From Lentisphaerota bacterium (GTDB lineage: Bacteria > Verrucomicrobiota > Lentisphaeria > Victivallales > Victivallaceae), in contig JAAEMX010000167.1 in the NCBI GenBank assembly GCA_024225035.1, positions 19,546-83,545 of the forward strand: a stretch of DNA of 64,000 nt, in the 5' to 3' direction. The position numbers and the translations under genes were made by a program. Within the stretch, counting starts at the first letter, position 1, and the number at the start of each line of letters is the position of its first letter. Shown piece after piece: positions 29,908 through 38,989 of the stretch. The notes below the pieces were generated by a model. It was not told the DNA's origin, searched no databases, and saw nothing but the letters and a program-made list of their open reading frames with translations.

Positions 29908-30285
29908 TTAAGCCACGGCAATAATGGTGCCGGTCAACAATAAAGCTCCAATGATCATTACAATGATCTGAGCAATTATGTTGAATATGAGCACCAGCAA
30001 AGCTTTACCCCAGCCGATCACAAAGAATGATTTAATCAGGAAAATCGCGAAGAAGTTTCCTATGAGCATTCCCAGTATTGGCCCGATAGGCGGAATAAAT
30101 GCCAGAAAAAAGGCCAGTACACTGCAAAGAACACTTACCGCAATTGCCACACCGGTGGCCTTCATAAATGTAACATTGGGTACTGAAGCCATTTTGGCTC
30201 CTATATACATGAAAAATCCGCTCAGAATAATTACTGCCAGAAGTAGTAGCAGAACAGCGCCTGCACCTGTGAAAAAAGGTACCAT
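29908..30285 (-). CDS. Small polytopic membrane protein, function unknown
   Basis: 125 residues, almost entirely hydrophobic, with about four spans (approximately 5-30, 45-65, 66-85, 95-122) and a Pro/Gly-rich turn (AFIPPIGPILGMLIGN). AGAGGT lies 8 bases before the ATG. Not recognised. It converges on the small membrane protein at 29499 with one base between stops, so the two mRNAs must overlap at their 3' ends. Confidence 0.7.
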   Translation of the reverse strand: MVPFFTGAGAVLLLLLAVIILSGFFMYIGAKMASVPNVTFMKATGVAIAVSVLCSVLAFFLAFIPPIGPILGMLIGNFFAIFLIKSFFVIGWGKALLVLIFNIIAQIIVMIIGALLLTGTIIAVA

Positions 30286-30549
30286 AATACACCTCTGAGG
30301 TTTTGGTTAGGTTCAGCCAGATTGATTAGCTGAACATTAAGGAAAACTAGTTCTCTAAAACATTAAGATATATTAACCCGCAAACCACCCTCTGGCAAGT
30401 CCCGGAAGTGATAATCACCATTAATGCAAGAAGACAGGGAATTCATGTATGAAATCAAAATAATTAGGCTGTGAATGAAACATTTTGTCCCGTCTGGTGG
30501 TCTGTTGCCATATTAGAGAGAGTACATAATTCAATTAAATAAGGTAACT

Positions 30550-31140
30550 ATGAACTACATTATAAAGACAGCAATTCTTCTTTTCCTGGTTATGGGAGCT
30601 TTCAGCAATCTTCCAATTTTTATGAGCGTCCTAAAAGATGTTCCCCACGAGAGGCGTCGATTTATCATAATCAGGGAGTCAATTGTGGCGTTACTGGTTC
30701 TTAGTACTTTTTTAATATTTGGGCGCAGTATACTTGATATTATGCAGATATCTCAGAGTGCCCTCGGTATTGCCGGGGGAATTATTTTGTTTATGATTGC
30801 GATTAAGATGATATTCGGGCAGCGGAATGAGAATGGTGTTGAACACAAGGGAGAACCGTTTATTGTTCCTTTGGCTATTCCTATTCTGGCCGGGCCGTCT
30901 GCGGTTGCGGTTATAATCTTATTACGCGGTAATCCCCACTTGAGTTTTGCTGCGGCTGGAAGTGCGCTGGTTCTAGCTTGGGTTGGCTCTACAGTCATAC
31001 TTTTAAGCTCTTTGAAGCTGCATCGTTTCCTGAGCCGCAAAGTTCTCAGCGCTGCGGAAGCCCTCATGGGGTTGATCTTGACCGCTATTTCAATTGAAAT
31101 GTTGCTTAAAGGAATCAAAACAGCACTTGCCAGCAGCTAG
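30550..31140 (+). CDS. MarC-family integral membrane protein (divergent copy)
   Basis: 196 residues with about six membrane spans, the MarC/YhgN family of inner-membrane proteins of unknown function (not a proven drug pump). The family signature near the start, LVMDPFGNLP, is altered to LVMGAFSNLP here, while PFIVPLAIPILAGPSAVAV in the middle is well kept. A closely similar second copy follows 71 bases later with the normal signature. A weak promoter-like TTGCCA/TACATA pair lies near 30507. Confidence 0.85.
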   Translation: MNYIIKTAILLFLVMGAFSNLPIFMSVLKDVPHERRRFIIIRESIVALLVLSTFLIFGRSILDIMQISQSALGIAGGIILFMIAIKMIFGQRNENGVEHKGEPFIVPLAIPILAGPSAVAVIILLRGNPHLSFAAAGSALVLAWVGSTVILLSSLKLHRFLSRKVLSAAEALMGLILTAISIEMLLKGIKTALASS

Positions 31141-31211
31141 TTTTCAAGCATCCTAAAGCAAGTTACTTGAGTATTACAGAATAACGCTATAATTGCAAAA
31201 AGAGGTATGAC

Positions 31212-31802
31212 ATGAATATTGTTTTTTCTACAGCTATCGTACTTTTTCTGGTAATGGATCCATTCGGTAATCTTCCGATGTTTATTTCTGTTCTGAAAAA
31301 TACAGCTCCGGAGCGTCGGGCCTTTATAGTCTTGCGTGAAGGGGTTATTGCTTTAGGAATATTAACACTGTTCTTACTTTTTGGGCGTGATATTTTGCGT
31401 TTGCTGCAGATTACTCAAGGCTCATTAGATATGGCCGGGGGTATTATTCTTTTTGTTATTTCGTTGCAAATGATCTTTGCTTTTGGAAATGGTGCACATG
31501 ACAAAACCCAAGGGGAACCGTTTATTGTCCCCTTGGCAGTTCCCTTGATTGCCGGACCGTCTGCTGTTGCTGTGGTTATTTTGATGCGAGGCTATCAGTC
31601 AGCAAGTCTTGGACAGAGTTTCATTGCTTTATTTTTTGCATGGTTTGTGACCACTGTCATTCTGATGTCATCTGCCAAGATGGAGCGTATACTTGGCCCC
31701 AAGGTTATTCGTGCCGGGGAATCCCTCATGGGACTGCTTCTTACCGCAATATCAGTACAAATGCTGGTGCGGGGCATTAAGATGTCCTTTAATCTAAGCT
31801 AG
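31212..31802 (+). CDS. MarC-family integral membrane protein (canonical copy)
   Basis: 196 residues, the same length as the upstream copy and alignable throughout, so the pair arose by tandem duplication. It keeps the signature LVMDPFGNLPMF (14-25) and PFIVPLAVPLIAGPSAVAV. AAAGAGG lies 8 bases before the ATG. Transport substrate and role are unknown for the family. Confidence 0.87.
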   Translation: MNIVFSTAIVLFLVMDPFGNLPMFISVLKNTAPERRAFIVLREGVIALGILTLFLLFGRDILRLLQITQGSLDMAGGIILFVISLQMIFAFGNGAHDKTQGEPFIVPLAVPLIAGPSAVAVVILMRGYQSASLGQSFIALFFAWFVTTVILMSSAKMERILGPKVIRAGESLMGLLLTAISVQMLVRGIKMSFNLS

Positions 31803-32095
31803 GTTCGTTTTATACTGTATTCATCAGTATCGGTTTGTGTCTTTAATTTAATTTTAAAAATATGACATTGTTATGCTTTTTAGTACAGGTGAACAGGCTG
31901 TTAAGTTGTTTTTTACTGAATAATATTTAATGGTGCATCTTTTAAAAACTTGAAAAATAAATTAAAGAGTATGAAATAGATTGATATGGTGTCATATTTA
32001 TAAGCTAAAATACAGCAGAGAAGGTGTTTGTTTTTTAGATACATTGAAAATGACATATTCTAAGTTTTTCAGGGGATCGTGGCTCGGAGTTGGGA
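31803..32095. other. AT-rich gene-free stretch before the pilin-like pseudogene
   Basis: 293 bases with no ORF, tRNA or convincing terminator. It repeats TGACAT/ATGTCA-type hexamers three times (near 31862, 31988 and 32051), which may be coincidental in AT-rich DNA. It presumably holds the promoter of the disrupted pilin-like gene. Confidence 0.5.
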
Positions 32096-33058
32096 ATGGA
32101 ATACAAAATATCTGGTCTTTCTCAAAATAGACTTTTTTTTTCTTTAATTGAGTTTTTCATTACTCTTGCCATTCTTGCCATTCTTGTTGTTTTACTTCTG
32201 CCATTTTTTGCATAAGAGAAAGATCAATCCAAATTTGGCAAATGGAAGCTTTTTAATCATAAATACATCAAAGATCCTAGCTGTGTTCTTAATATGACCT
32301 TTCAGGAAGGCAGAGGCGATGTCAGAAACTATGCTAGACCGACAGGCATAAAAGGATATGACTGGAAGTCTGTCAGGGGGCATTTGAAAGGTGATTGCGA
32401 GTGGACCGTAGGTCGCTGGCCGAAGAAAAAGAAAGCAGTACTGATCCCCGGTTGGTATTCTTATATTGAAATTCCACATAACGATGCTTTTAAGTTTGGT
32501 ACTTTTGATAATTATACCATATGCCTGTGGCTTTGCCTGGATTTTCCGGAAAGTGCCGGGCCTATTCTTACCAAAGGCTATATTGCTGATACTAAACCTG
32601 GTTATTTTTCCGAAATATATCTCGGAAACGTTGGAAAATGGGAAGATGATGAGGTGCCTGCTAATTTTGATGTGATATGCTCTGGAAGAAAATCTAACTT
32701 CCTTGAAAATACCGTTATGTGTTACCCTAAAGTATTTAAAAAACATGAATGGGTACATGTAGTACTCCGAAACAGGTTTGTAAAAAACTTGAAGTTTATC
32801 GATTTATTCATCAACGGCGAAAAAATGACTGTTGAGAATGAGGAGGAATACGCTGATACCATTGCCATGGCAGCTCCGCTTTTAATTGGAGCCGTGACGC
32901 CGCAGAAAACCGAATCTTTAAAATCCAAAAAACCAGATCCGGATGAGAAAAAATATGGTTTCAAGGGGCGTATTGATGAACTGCTGATTTTCCGTCGTGC
33001 TTTGAAAGATAAGGAAGTTATCAAGCAGTATGAAGCAGGGTGTCTTGACCCTGAATAA
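32096..33058 (+). pseudogene. Type-IV-pilin-like leader + LamG-type protein, broken by one in-frame stop
   Basis: ATG 32096 opens a 39-codon frame with a class III (prepilin-type) leader: FSLIEFFITLAILAILVVLLLP-like, the Glu at +5 intact. It ends at TAA 32213-32215. The same frame is then open without any other stop to 33058. The downstream part (about 280 residues) resembles a LamG/concanavalin-like jelly roll: YSYIEIPHNDAFKFGTFDNY, then EWVHVVLRNR, DLFINGEKM and GFKGRIDELLIFRRAL. Such leader-plus-LamG secreted proteins are abundant in Lentisphaerae and Verrucomicrobia. The inner ATG at 32294 has no ribosome site, so one gene disabled by one stop is more likely than two genes. Confidence 0.78.
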
Positions 33059-33153
33059 GGCATATTGGCAGTGTGCCGGTTTGAAAATGTTTATCCGAGC
33101 CGTTATCTTCAGGAAATTAATATTTTTACAATACAAGAGGATTTATTGCGACT

Positions 33154-33480
33154 ATGGATATTGATTGGAATATTGCGCTTGAGAGGCTGCAGGCTTTTTC
33201 TACCGCTGACTGGGTTTATGCCGGGATTATTATAGTAATTTGCTTCAGCTTTTTCGGATACGGATTGAGCGGCATCCTGGCACGTAAGATTACGAGTAAA
33301 TTCGGAAGAAGATACGAAGGAGGCAAGGCTGTTTTTACTGGTTTGGTTTACTGTATTATTGCAGCCGGTCTAATGCTTGCTTTTGTCTATAAATTCAGTA
33401 AAACCAGACTGCCTGAATTTCATAATTCCTTGAAGGCTGCCTTTTCTTCGCAATCAGTTGACCCCAATCAAAATAAATAA
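33154..33480 (+). CDS. Small two-span membrane protein, function unknown
   Basis: 108 residues with spans near 20-44 (WVYAGIIIVICFSFFGYGLS) and 65-85 (GLVYCIIAAGLMLAFVY), separated by a basic loop (ARKITSKFGRRYEGGK), and a hydrophilic tail. Not recognised. Four bases separate its stop from the start of the flavoprotein gene, so they are co-transcribed. Confidence 0.7.
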   Translation: MDIDWNIALERLQAFSTADWVYAGIIIVICFSFFGYGLSGILARKITSKFGRRYEGGKAVFTGLVYCIIAAGLMLAFVYKFSKTRLPEFHNSLKAAFSSQSVDPNQNK

Positions 33481-33483
33481 CTT

Positions 33484-34764
33484 ATGAAATCCACATACAA
33501 GCAGCAAATCATTATTGTCGGGGCAGGGCCCGCCGGCCTTATGGCTGCTTTTAGTGCAGCGCAAGCTGGTGCAAGTGTTCTCATACTCGAAAAGATGAAA
33601 CGTCCCGGACTAAAGCTGTTAGCTTCGGGAGGGGGACGCTGCAACCTGACAAATGTATTGCCGCAACAAGAGTTCATGAAAGCCTTTGGGCGAAATGGAA
33701 GGTTCATGCGTGATGCGCTGAACTCCTTTTCACGTGATGACCTGCTCGAATGGATGAGAGCTCAGAAAGTCGATGTTGACTGCGTAGATGGTTTCTATTA
33801 TTTCCCTGCAGCGGCACGTTCTTCAGTCGTACTTGAGGCCATGGTTCAGGTTTGTCAGGAAAATGGCGTTAAATTCAGGCTTGGAGAAAAGGTTGAAAAG
33901 CTTGTTGCAACTAAAGAGGCTATTCAAGGAGTGCAAGTTGCAGGAGGCAAAGTTATCTATGGGAAAGCAGTCATTCTTGCATGCGGCGGCAAAAGCTATT
34001 CAAAACTCGGCGGAAGTTCAATAGGGTACCAGCTTGCAGAACAGGCAGGACATAAAATAATTATGCCTGTACCCGGTATGGTTGGCCTTAAAACTATTGA
34101 AAGGTGGCCGTCATGCTGTACCGGAATTTCACTTGATAAAGTTAGGATATCGATAGACATAAAGAAATATCGGAAGCAGTATTTTGAAGGAGCTTTGGTA
34201 TTTACTCAGGACGGTATCAGCGGTCCGGCAGTGGTAGATATTTCGGCAAATGTAAATGAACTACTGCTCGAGGAAGAAAGCGTTCCTGTTAATGTTTCAT
34301 TTTTCCCGGAGAAAAAAGAAGATGAAATATCGGGCATGTTAAAAAAATTGCTGGAGGAGAATCCACGCAAGAAGCTGTCTAACATAATATCTTTAATATT
34401 TCCTGCAGCTTTGGCAGCGGCTTTATGCGATTATGCGGGTGACTTGGCTGGAGTTACTGGAGCAGGGGGGATCAAAGCCGCTGGATTGCCGGGGAAAGTT
34501 TTCAAGTCATTAAATAACATACTTCTGAGTTGTCCGCTTTGGGTTAATGCTAATCAAGGGTTTGAGAAGGCTATGGTTACTCGAGGAGGGGCAGACTTAA
34601 AGGGAATTTATCCTAAAACAATGGAGAGTAGACTGAAACAGCACCTCTATTTTGCCGGAGAGGTTGTCAACCTTGACGGTCCGTGCGGAGGGTATAATCT
34701 GCAATGGGCGTTTTCCAGCGGTTACCTTGCCGGGCAAAGCGCAGCTCTCGAAGCAAGTCAATAG
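33484..34764 (+). CDS. HI0933/YhiN-family FAD-dependent oxidoreductase
   Basis: 426 residues, the family's normal length. The FAD-binding Rossmann motif IIIVGAGPAGLMAA is at 9-22, the family signature GLKLLASGGGRCNLTN near 39-54, and the closing segment FAGEVVNLDGPCGGYNLQWA near the C-terminus. Members of the family bind FAD and NAD(P)H; one gut member (BaiN) reduces bile-acid intermediates, but the usual substrate is not known. Its stop overlaps the tail of the convergent AraC gene by seven bases. Confidence 0.87.
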   Translation: MKSTYKQQIIIVGAGPAGLMAAFSAAQAGASVLILEKMKRPGLKLLASGGGRCNLTNVLPQQEFMKAFGRNGRFMRDALNSFSRDDLLEWMRAQKVDVDCVDGFYYFPAAARSSVVLEAMVQVCQENGVKFRLGEKVEKLVATKEAIQGVQVAGGKVIYGKAVILACGGKSYSKLGGSSIGYQLAEQAGHKIIMPVPGMVGLKTIERWPSCCTGISLDKVRISIDIKKYRKQYFEGALVFTQDGISGPAVVDISANVNELLLEEESVPVNVSFFPEKKEDEISGMLKKLLEENPRKKLSNIISLIFPAALAAALCDYAGDLAGVTGAGGIKAAGLPGKVFKSLNNILLSCPLWVNANQGFEKAMVTRGGADLKGIYPKTMESRLKQHLYFAGEVVNLDGPCGGYNLQWAFSSGYLAGQSAALEASQ

Positions 34765-35588
34765 TTTGTTTGGGACGTTTGAAACGTTTTGGGAGTTACC
34801 GTATAACGCTTTTTAAACGCACGAATAAAATTCTGGCTGTTAGCAAATCCACAAATAACAGCAATTTCCTTGACGGTATATTCCTTTGCACGTAGCAGGC
34901 GTGCCGCATATGATAATTTGGATTCCAGCCAGAAACTCCGTGGTGACATACCAGTCATTTTATGAAAAAAATCAGTGAATGAACGTTTGCTCATATTACA
35001 TTGTTTTGCAAGTCTGTCTAGCCCGGGGAAGATAAAAGGCGGTTTTTGTAAAGCCTGAACAGAGCTGGCAAAGGCATTGTTGACTCTTGACGGATTGGCT
35101 TCTTCTTCATATTGTACTCTCTGTTTTATCAAGATGATAAAGATTTCAAACATTAAAACCTGTATTTCCAGCTTCGATGTTTCTGTTTGAGCTCCGTGAA
35201 ACAGGTCATAAAGTTTATTAAACTTACTTTCAAAGCTTCGCCGCATTCTACCAATCTTAATCATTCTGGGAAACCCCAGAGGGATGACCCCTTTAAACTG
35301 GATTTTTAGATTATAGTTGCAGAACGGGTTATCATCTTTGGTAATGAAGGCGTGGGGTTCGTATGGGTAGACTATATTGATAGTGCCGGGCTTAAGTTCA
35401 TATTCAGAATTGCCAATTACGCAAGTTCCGCTGCCGCTTTGCGTATAAGTAATATGAAGGATATTGGGGTGAAGATGCAATGCTGTTGCTTTGCCGGGGA
35501 CGGGATCCAGATAGTCAATGAAAACACATTGCGCATCTCTCTGTATTATCTCGCAGGTATCTTTATTTTTCGGCTTATTATTGCTCAT
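34758..35588 (-). CDS. AraC-family transcriptional regulator with cupin sensor domain
   Basis: 276 residues. The N-terminal beta-barrel (about 15-110) has the cupin pattern HLHPNILHITYTQSG and LKPGTINIVYPYEPH. The C-terminal double helix-turn-helix (about 178-272) carries LAKQCNMSKRSFTDFFHK and the second-helix signature VKEIAVICGFANSQNFIRAF with the AraC closing motif. It is divergent from the amidohydrolase pair across a 94-base gap that holds a strong promoter, so it probably controls that operon in response to a small ligand. Confidence 0.9.
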   Translation of the reverse strand: MSNNKPKNKDTCEIIQRDAQCVFIDYLDPVPGKATALHLHPNILHITYTQSGSGTCVIGNSEYELKPGTINIVYPYEPHAFITKDDNPFCNYNLKIQFKGVIPLGFPRMIKIGRMRRSFESKFNKLYDLFHGAQTETSKLEIQVLMFEIFIILIKQRVQYEEEANPSRVNNAFASSVQALQKPPFIFPGLDRLAKQCNMSKRSFTDFFHKMTGMSPRSFWLESKLSYAARLLRAKEYTVKEIAVICGFANSQNFIRAFKKRYTVTPKTFQTSQTNY

Positions 35589-35617
35589 GATGATTGTTTA
35601 TATGCCTGATGTGATTA

Positions 35618-35646
35618 TTGACTGTCTCTAATTATAGCCTTATTAT
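35618..35646 (+). promoter_or_regulatory. Promoter for the amidohydrolase operon
   Basis: TTGACT (35618-35623), 17 bases, TATTAT (35641-35646), in the 94-base gap between the divergent AraC gene and the operon start at 35683. AraC-type activators usually bind just upstream or over the -35 box, and here there is very little room. Confidence 0.6.
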
Positions 35647-35682
35647 AGTAACATTGCAAATACACTATCGAAAGATATAAAC

Positions 35683-36501
35683 ATGGAAATCCAGCAAATA
35701 CGTGAAAATATTAAGCCGCCTTGTGATGTGATAGATATTCATATGCATCCCTGGTGGAGTCATGGTCATCTTTACTCAAGTACATTCAAGAAATGTGCAG
35801 AAGTTCATCTTCATGCCGCCGATATTGCGGGCATAACTAAAATGGTTGTGTTCGATGTTGAGGATGATGATAATAAAAATCCATCGCCTCAAAGGCTTAT
35901 CGATATTAATGACAATTTGATGAAGATTGTAGAATTTGCTCCGGAGAGGTTCATTCCGTTTGCATATTTGAACCCGGCATATCCTTATGAGTCACTTAAA
36001 GAACTGGACCGCTGTCTAGAGTTTGGAATGAAAGGAATCAAGCTATGGTGTGGGCGGCGAGCCGGTAACGCTGGAACTTTGATTATTGCAAAACGTGCTG
36101 CTGAACTAGGTTTGCCGATTATCCAGCATTGCGCTGAAAAGCCTTTTGGTAATTTGCAGGGTGAGTCTTACCCAGAGGATGCAGCTGAACTGGCAGAGGT
36201 ATGCCCTGAAGTTAATTTAATTCTGGCACACTTGACTAACATTGGGCTGCGCGGGATCGAAGAAATCAAAAACTACCCAAATATAAGTATAGATATTTCC
36301 GGTGGTGATCCGTTATTTGGTTTTACTAGGATTGCCATAGATAAGCTCGGGGCTGACCGTATATTTTTTGGTACTGATGTTTCAGTAAGAGGATATGGCA
36401 GCCAGTTATCCAAAGTGTTGAACGCTGAACTGACACTTGAAGAAAAAGAAAAAATTCTGCATTTGAATGCTAAACGAGTAATTCCCGGACTGGAGGTGTG
36501 A
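35683..36501 (+). CDS. Amidohydrolase-fold metal-dependent hydrolase
   Basis: 272 residues, TIM-barrel of the amidohydrolase-2 type (COG2159-like). The N-terminal metal-binding HxH is in VIDIHMHPWW (about 16-25); further ligands appear in IIQHCAE (about 146), LILAHLTN (about 178) and the Asp of RIFFGTDVSVRG (about 227-238). The family includes decarboxylases and lactonases acting on aromatic or sugar-acid substrates. The downstream partner starts two bases after the stop. An AraC regulator is divergent. Confidence 0.82.
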   Translation: MEIQQIRENIKPPCDVIDIHMHPWWSHGHLYSSTFKKCAEVHLHAADIAGITKMVVFDVEDDDNKNPSPQRLIDINDNLMKIVEFAPERFIPFAYLNPAYPYESLKELDRCLEFGMKGIKLWCGRRAGNAGTLIIAKRAAELGLPIIQHCAEKPFGNLQGESYPEDAAELAEVCPEVNLILAHLTNIGLRGIEEIKNYPNISIDISGGDPLFGFTRIAIDKLGADRIFFGTDVSVRGYGSQLSKVLNAELTLEEKEKILHLNAKRVIPGLEV

Positions 36502-36503
36502 CA

Positions 36504-37256
36504 ATGATTAATGATATTAGCTGTTTTTATGGGCCGTGGACTACTCATCCGGTTCAAGGAGATGTTAGACAAGTAAGTGAAAAGTTAAAGCGTATTGGTA
36601 TTGATCGTGGCTACATCAGTCCACTAGCGGCAGTGTGGTGCCGAAATCAGCATTTGTATAATTGTGAATTATTGGAGCTTACTTCGGAGTTTGAAAATTT
36701 ACTGCCTGTTCCCGTTCTTGATGTTTCTGTGCCGACATGGCAGGAAGAATGCATTGAAATGTGCAAGGACACAAGAGTTAAAATGTTCAGAGTCTTTTTG
36801 AACTACACTTATTGGGATCAATCAATGCATAACTTGAAAGAAATATTTAAGTTCTTTGCTGAAAAAAATATCCCGGTAATTTTCCAGCGACGAATGGAAG
36901 ACCGACGTTATAATCATAAATTAGCGCAGGTTCAGGATGCGGATATTAATAATGTTGTGATTAAATATGCAATGAGGGTTCCAGAGCTGAAGCTGGTAAT
37001 CGGTGCGGCGGCTGTTGCGCATTTAAACTCTTCAATTCTCGACCACAAAGGAATTTATCTGGATACTTCCATGCTGGAAGAGCTTAAGTGGGCGAGAGAA
37101 GCGTTTGATAATGGCTTAGGTGGACGCTTGCTTTTGGGTTCACATATCCCCATTTTCGAAGAGAATGCGGGCTTTAGCAGATTTTTACCGCAGCTGGCAG
37201 ATGACGAAGCGGAGATGGTTTTTGATAGGAACTTTGAGAAACTTTTGAACTCTTGA
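36504..37256 (+). CDS. Amidohydrolase-fold protein without visible metal ligands
   Basis: 250 residues from ATG 36504, which lies 7 bases after GGAGG; the GTG at 36498 that overlaps the upstream stop is less likely. The fold pattern follows that of its neighbour, including KLVIGAAAVAHLNSS and the closing LLLGSHIPIFEENAG, but the metal residues are replaced: DISCFYGPW where the partner has DIHMHPWW, and LLGSHIP where it has FFGTDVS. It may be a regulatory or scaffolding subunit of a heteromer with the first protein, or a structurally changed enzyme. Not otherwise recognised. Confidence 0.72.
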   Translation: MINDISCFYGPWTTHPVQGDVRQVSEKLKRIGIDRGYISPLAAVWCRNQHLYNCELLELTSEFENLLPVPVLDVSVPTWQEECIEMCKDTRVKMFRVFLNYTYWDQSMHNLKEIFKFFAEKNIPVIFQRRMEDRRYNHKLAQVQDADINNVVIKYAMRVPELKLVIGAAAVAHLNSSILDHKGIYLDTSMLEELKWAREAFDNGLGGRLLLGSHIPIFEENAGFSRFLPQLADDEAEMVFDRNFEKLLNS

Positions 37257-37265
37257 TTTTGCAGT

Positions 37266-37303
37266 AAAAAGCCCAATCGATTAGAAAAGCTCTCGATTGG
37301 GCT
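37266..37303. terminator. Bidirectional hairpin between amidohydrolase operon and sigma-54 activator
   Basis: AGCCCAATCGA (37270-37280) pairs with TCGATTGGGCT (37293-37303), an 11-bp perfect stem. On the - strand it is followed by TTTTTAC, a proper tail; on the + strand the tail is weak (GGTAGTTTAATTT). Confidence 0.75.
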
Positions 37304-37321
37304 GGTAGTTTAATTTGCAGA

Positions 37322-38854
37322 TTATTTATAATTGTCAGGTTCTATATTGAGTTTGGATATCTTATAATGAATAATCCTGGTTGTAGCGCGAAGGTGTCTG
37401 GCAACGGCTGCTACATTACCGCGCTTGAGCTTCAAAGCATCAACAATCAGTTCTCTTTCGAAAGATGCTACCAAAGTGTTGAAGTCAGCATTGATATCAT
37501 TTTGAATGGTTGCGGTATTTGTCGCTTGTCCGGTCTGTAGCGAAGGCGGTAGGTTATAACCGTGAATAACGTCATCATTGGCTGTCAAAACCGCACGTTC
37601 TACACAGTTTTCCAATTCACGTACATTGCCCGGCCAGTGATATGCCATCATCATGTTAATTGCCGGAGTTGAAATACGTTTGATGGATTTATTGTATAGT
37701 TTGTTATATTTTTCGAGGAAGTAATCAGCAAGCAGCATGATATCAGAACGCCTTTCTTTCAAATCCGGCAAACGGATGGGAAATACATTCAGTCGGTAGT
37801 AGAGGTCTTCACGAAATGTACTCTCTACCATCATTTCCTCAAGTTTCAGGCTGGTTGCCGCAAGTATCCTGACGTCTACCCGGCGCTCTTCGTTGCTGCC
37901 GATGCGCTGAAATGTTCTTTCCTGGAGAAAACGCAGGAGCTTTACCTGCATTGGCTGGCTTAAATCGCCGATTTCATCAAGGAAGATAGTACCGCCGTCG
38001 GCGGCCTCAACTCTTCCGGTACGTCGAGCCGTTGCTCCTGTAAAAGCACCTTTTTCGTGACCGAAAAGTTCGCTTTCTATCAGGTTTTCAGGAAGTGCTG
38101 CACAATTTACCGCAATAAACGGTCTTGAATGGCGCTGACTTGCACGATGAATAGCACGAGCTACCAGCTCTTTCCCTGTTCCTGAATTCCCACGTATCAA
38201 TACTGTAGCCATACTGTCAGCAACCTGAGATATCATAGCATATACAGAACGCATGGAACTGCAGTTTCCGACTATATTGGCTGGACGTAAATTACGATCA
38301 AGTTCTAGCTTGAGTCGTCGGTTTTCTTCCAGCAGACGGTCGCGCTCTTCTTTTTCTTTGAAAATAACTGAAACTGCATCCGCCATAATATTGGCAACAG
38401 TTTCGAGCAGATTAAAGTCTTTCTGCAAATCGGTGTTTTTTGACTTTACTCTGTCCATGCTCATTGTGCCAATGACATTATCTTCATAGATAATCGGCAC
38501 ACAAATAAAAGCTATTTCTCTTTCAGAAGCCCTGGCTTGGGTGCGGTCAAGGAAACCTGGTTCCAGTGATATTTCAGGGATGATAATTGGCTTGTGCTCC
38601 AAAGCTACCTGTCCGGTAATTCCTTCTCCAATTCTGTATTTGCCGCGTTTGATTTCAGCGTCGCTGAGGCCGTGGGAGGCTTCAATGTATAGTTCATTGC
38701 CGCGGCGCAGGGTTATGGTGCCGCGTTTAAGACCTATTTCGCGGTATAGAATGTCGAGTACTTCTTTGAGCAGAAGAGATACGTTTTTCTGCCTGACAAT
38801 AACGTGGCTAATTTGGTTAAGAACTTCTATTTCAATGTTTTCGTTCTTATACAT
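37322..38854 (-). CDS. NifA-like sigma-54-dependent activator with GAF domain
   Basis: 510 residues in three parts: a GAF sensor domain (about 8-165), a coiled linker (166-190) and an AAA+ domain (about 195-425) with Walker A GNSGTGKE (222-229), the sigma-54-contacting GAFTGA (269-274), Walker [10 protein letters not shown] (289-297) and the arginine-finger region [20 protein letters not shown] Fis-type helix-turn-helix (about 465-505, [21 protein letters not shown]) closes it. It therefore opens sigma-54 promoters in response to a small molecule or redox signal. No sigma-54 -24/-12 site could be found in the window. The start is ATG 38854. Its leader is unusual (see the two hairpins that follow). 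Confidence 0.9.
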   Translation of the reverse strand: MYKNENIEIEVLNQISHVIVRQKNVSLLLKEVLDILYREIGLKRGTITLRRGNELYIEASHGLSDAEIKRGKYRIGEGITGQVALEHKPIIIPEISLEPGFLDRTQARASEREIAFICVPIIYEDNVIGTMSMDRVKSKNTDLQKDFNLLETVANIMADAVSVIFKEKEERDRLLEENRRLKLELDRNLRPANIVGNCSSMRSVYAMISQVADSMATVLIRGNSGTGKELVARAIHRASQRHSRPFIAVNCAALPENLIESELFGHEKGAFTGATARRTGRVEAADGGTIFLDEIGDLSQPMQVKLLRFLQERTFQRIGSNEERRVDVRILAATSLKLEEMMVESTFREDLYYRLNVFPIRLPDLKERRSDIMLLADYFLEKYNKLYNKSIKRISTPAINMMMAYHWPGNVRELENCVERAVLTANDDVIHGYNLPPSLQTGQATNTATIQNDINADFNTLVASFERELIVDALKLKRGNVAAVARHLRATTRIIHYKISKLNIEPDNYK

Positions 38855-38864
38855 GACTAAAAAA

Positions 38865-38916
38865 GTCCCTGAGTTTATTGTTGTGTAAAAAACGACAATA
38901 ATGTCAACTCAGGGAC
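38865..38916 (-). promoter_or_regulatory. Leader hairpin with T-run immediately upstream of the sigma-54 activator start
   Basis: GTCCCTGAGTT (38865-38875) is the exact reverse complement of AACTCAGGGAC (38906-38916), and the inner arms TATTGTTGT/ACGACAATA extend the stem. Read on the - strand, the 3' arm is followed by TTTTTT and then the ATG at 38854. This is both a terminator shape for the upstream aminotransferase and a structure that hides the only ribosome-site-like bases (AGGGA, 38910-38914, 55-59 bases upstream). Either reading suggests leader control. Confidence 0.6.
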
Positions 38917-38930
38917 AATTCAAGCCACTT

Positions 38931-38965
38931 TGTTACATTTTTGTTATATTAACAAAAATCTAACA
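38931..38965. promoter_or_regulatory. Long palindrome (operator-like) between aminotransferase and sigma-54 activator
   Basis: TGTTAcATTTTTGTTA, three bases, then TAACAAAAATcTAACA: arms of 16 bases with one mismatch. No T-run follows on the - strand, so it is not an obvious terminator. The dyad length suits a dimeric DNA-binding protein. Confidence 0.6.
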
Positions 38966-38989
38966 TTTGTTTTGCAGTTATGTTATTTC

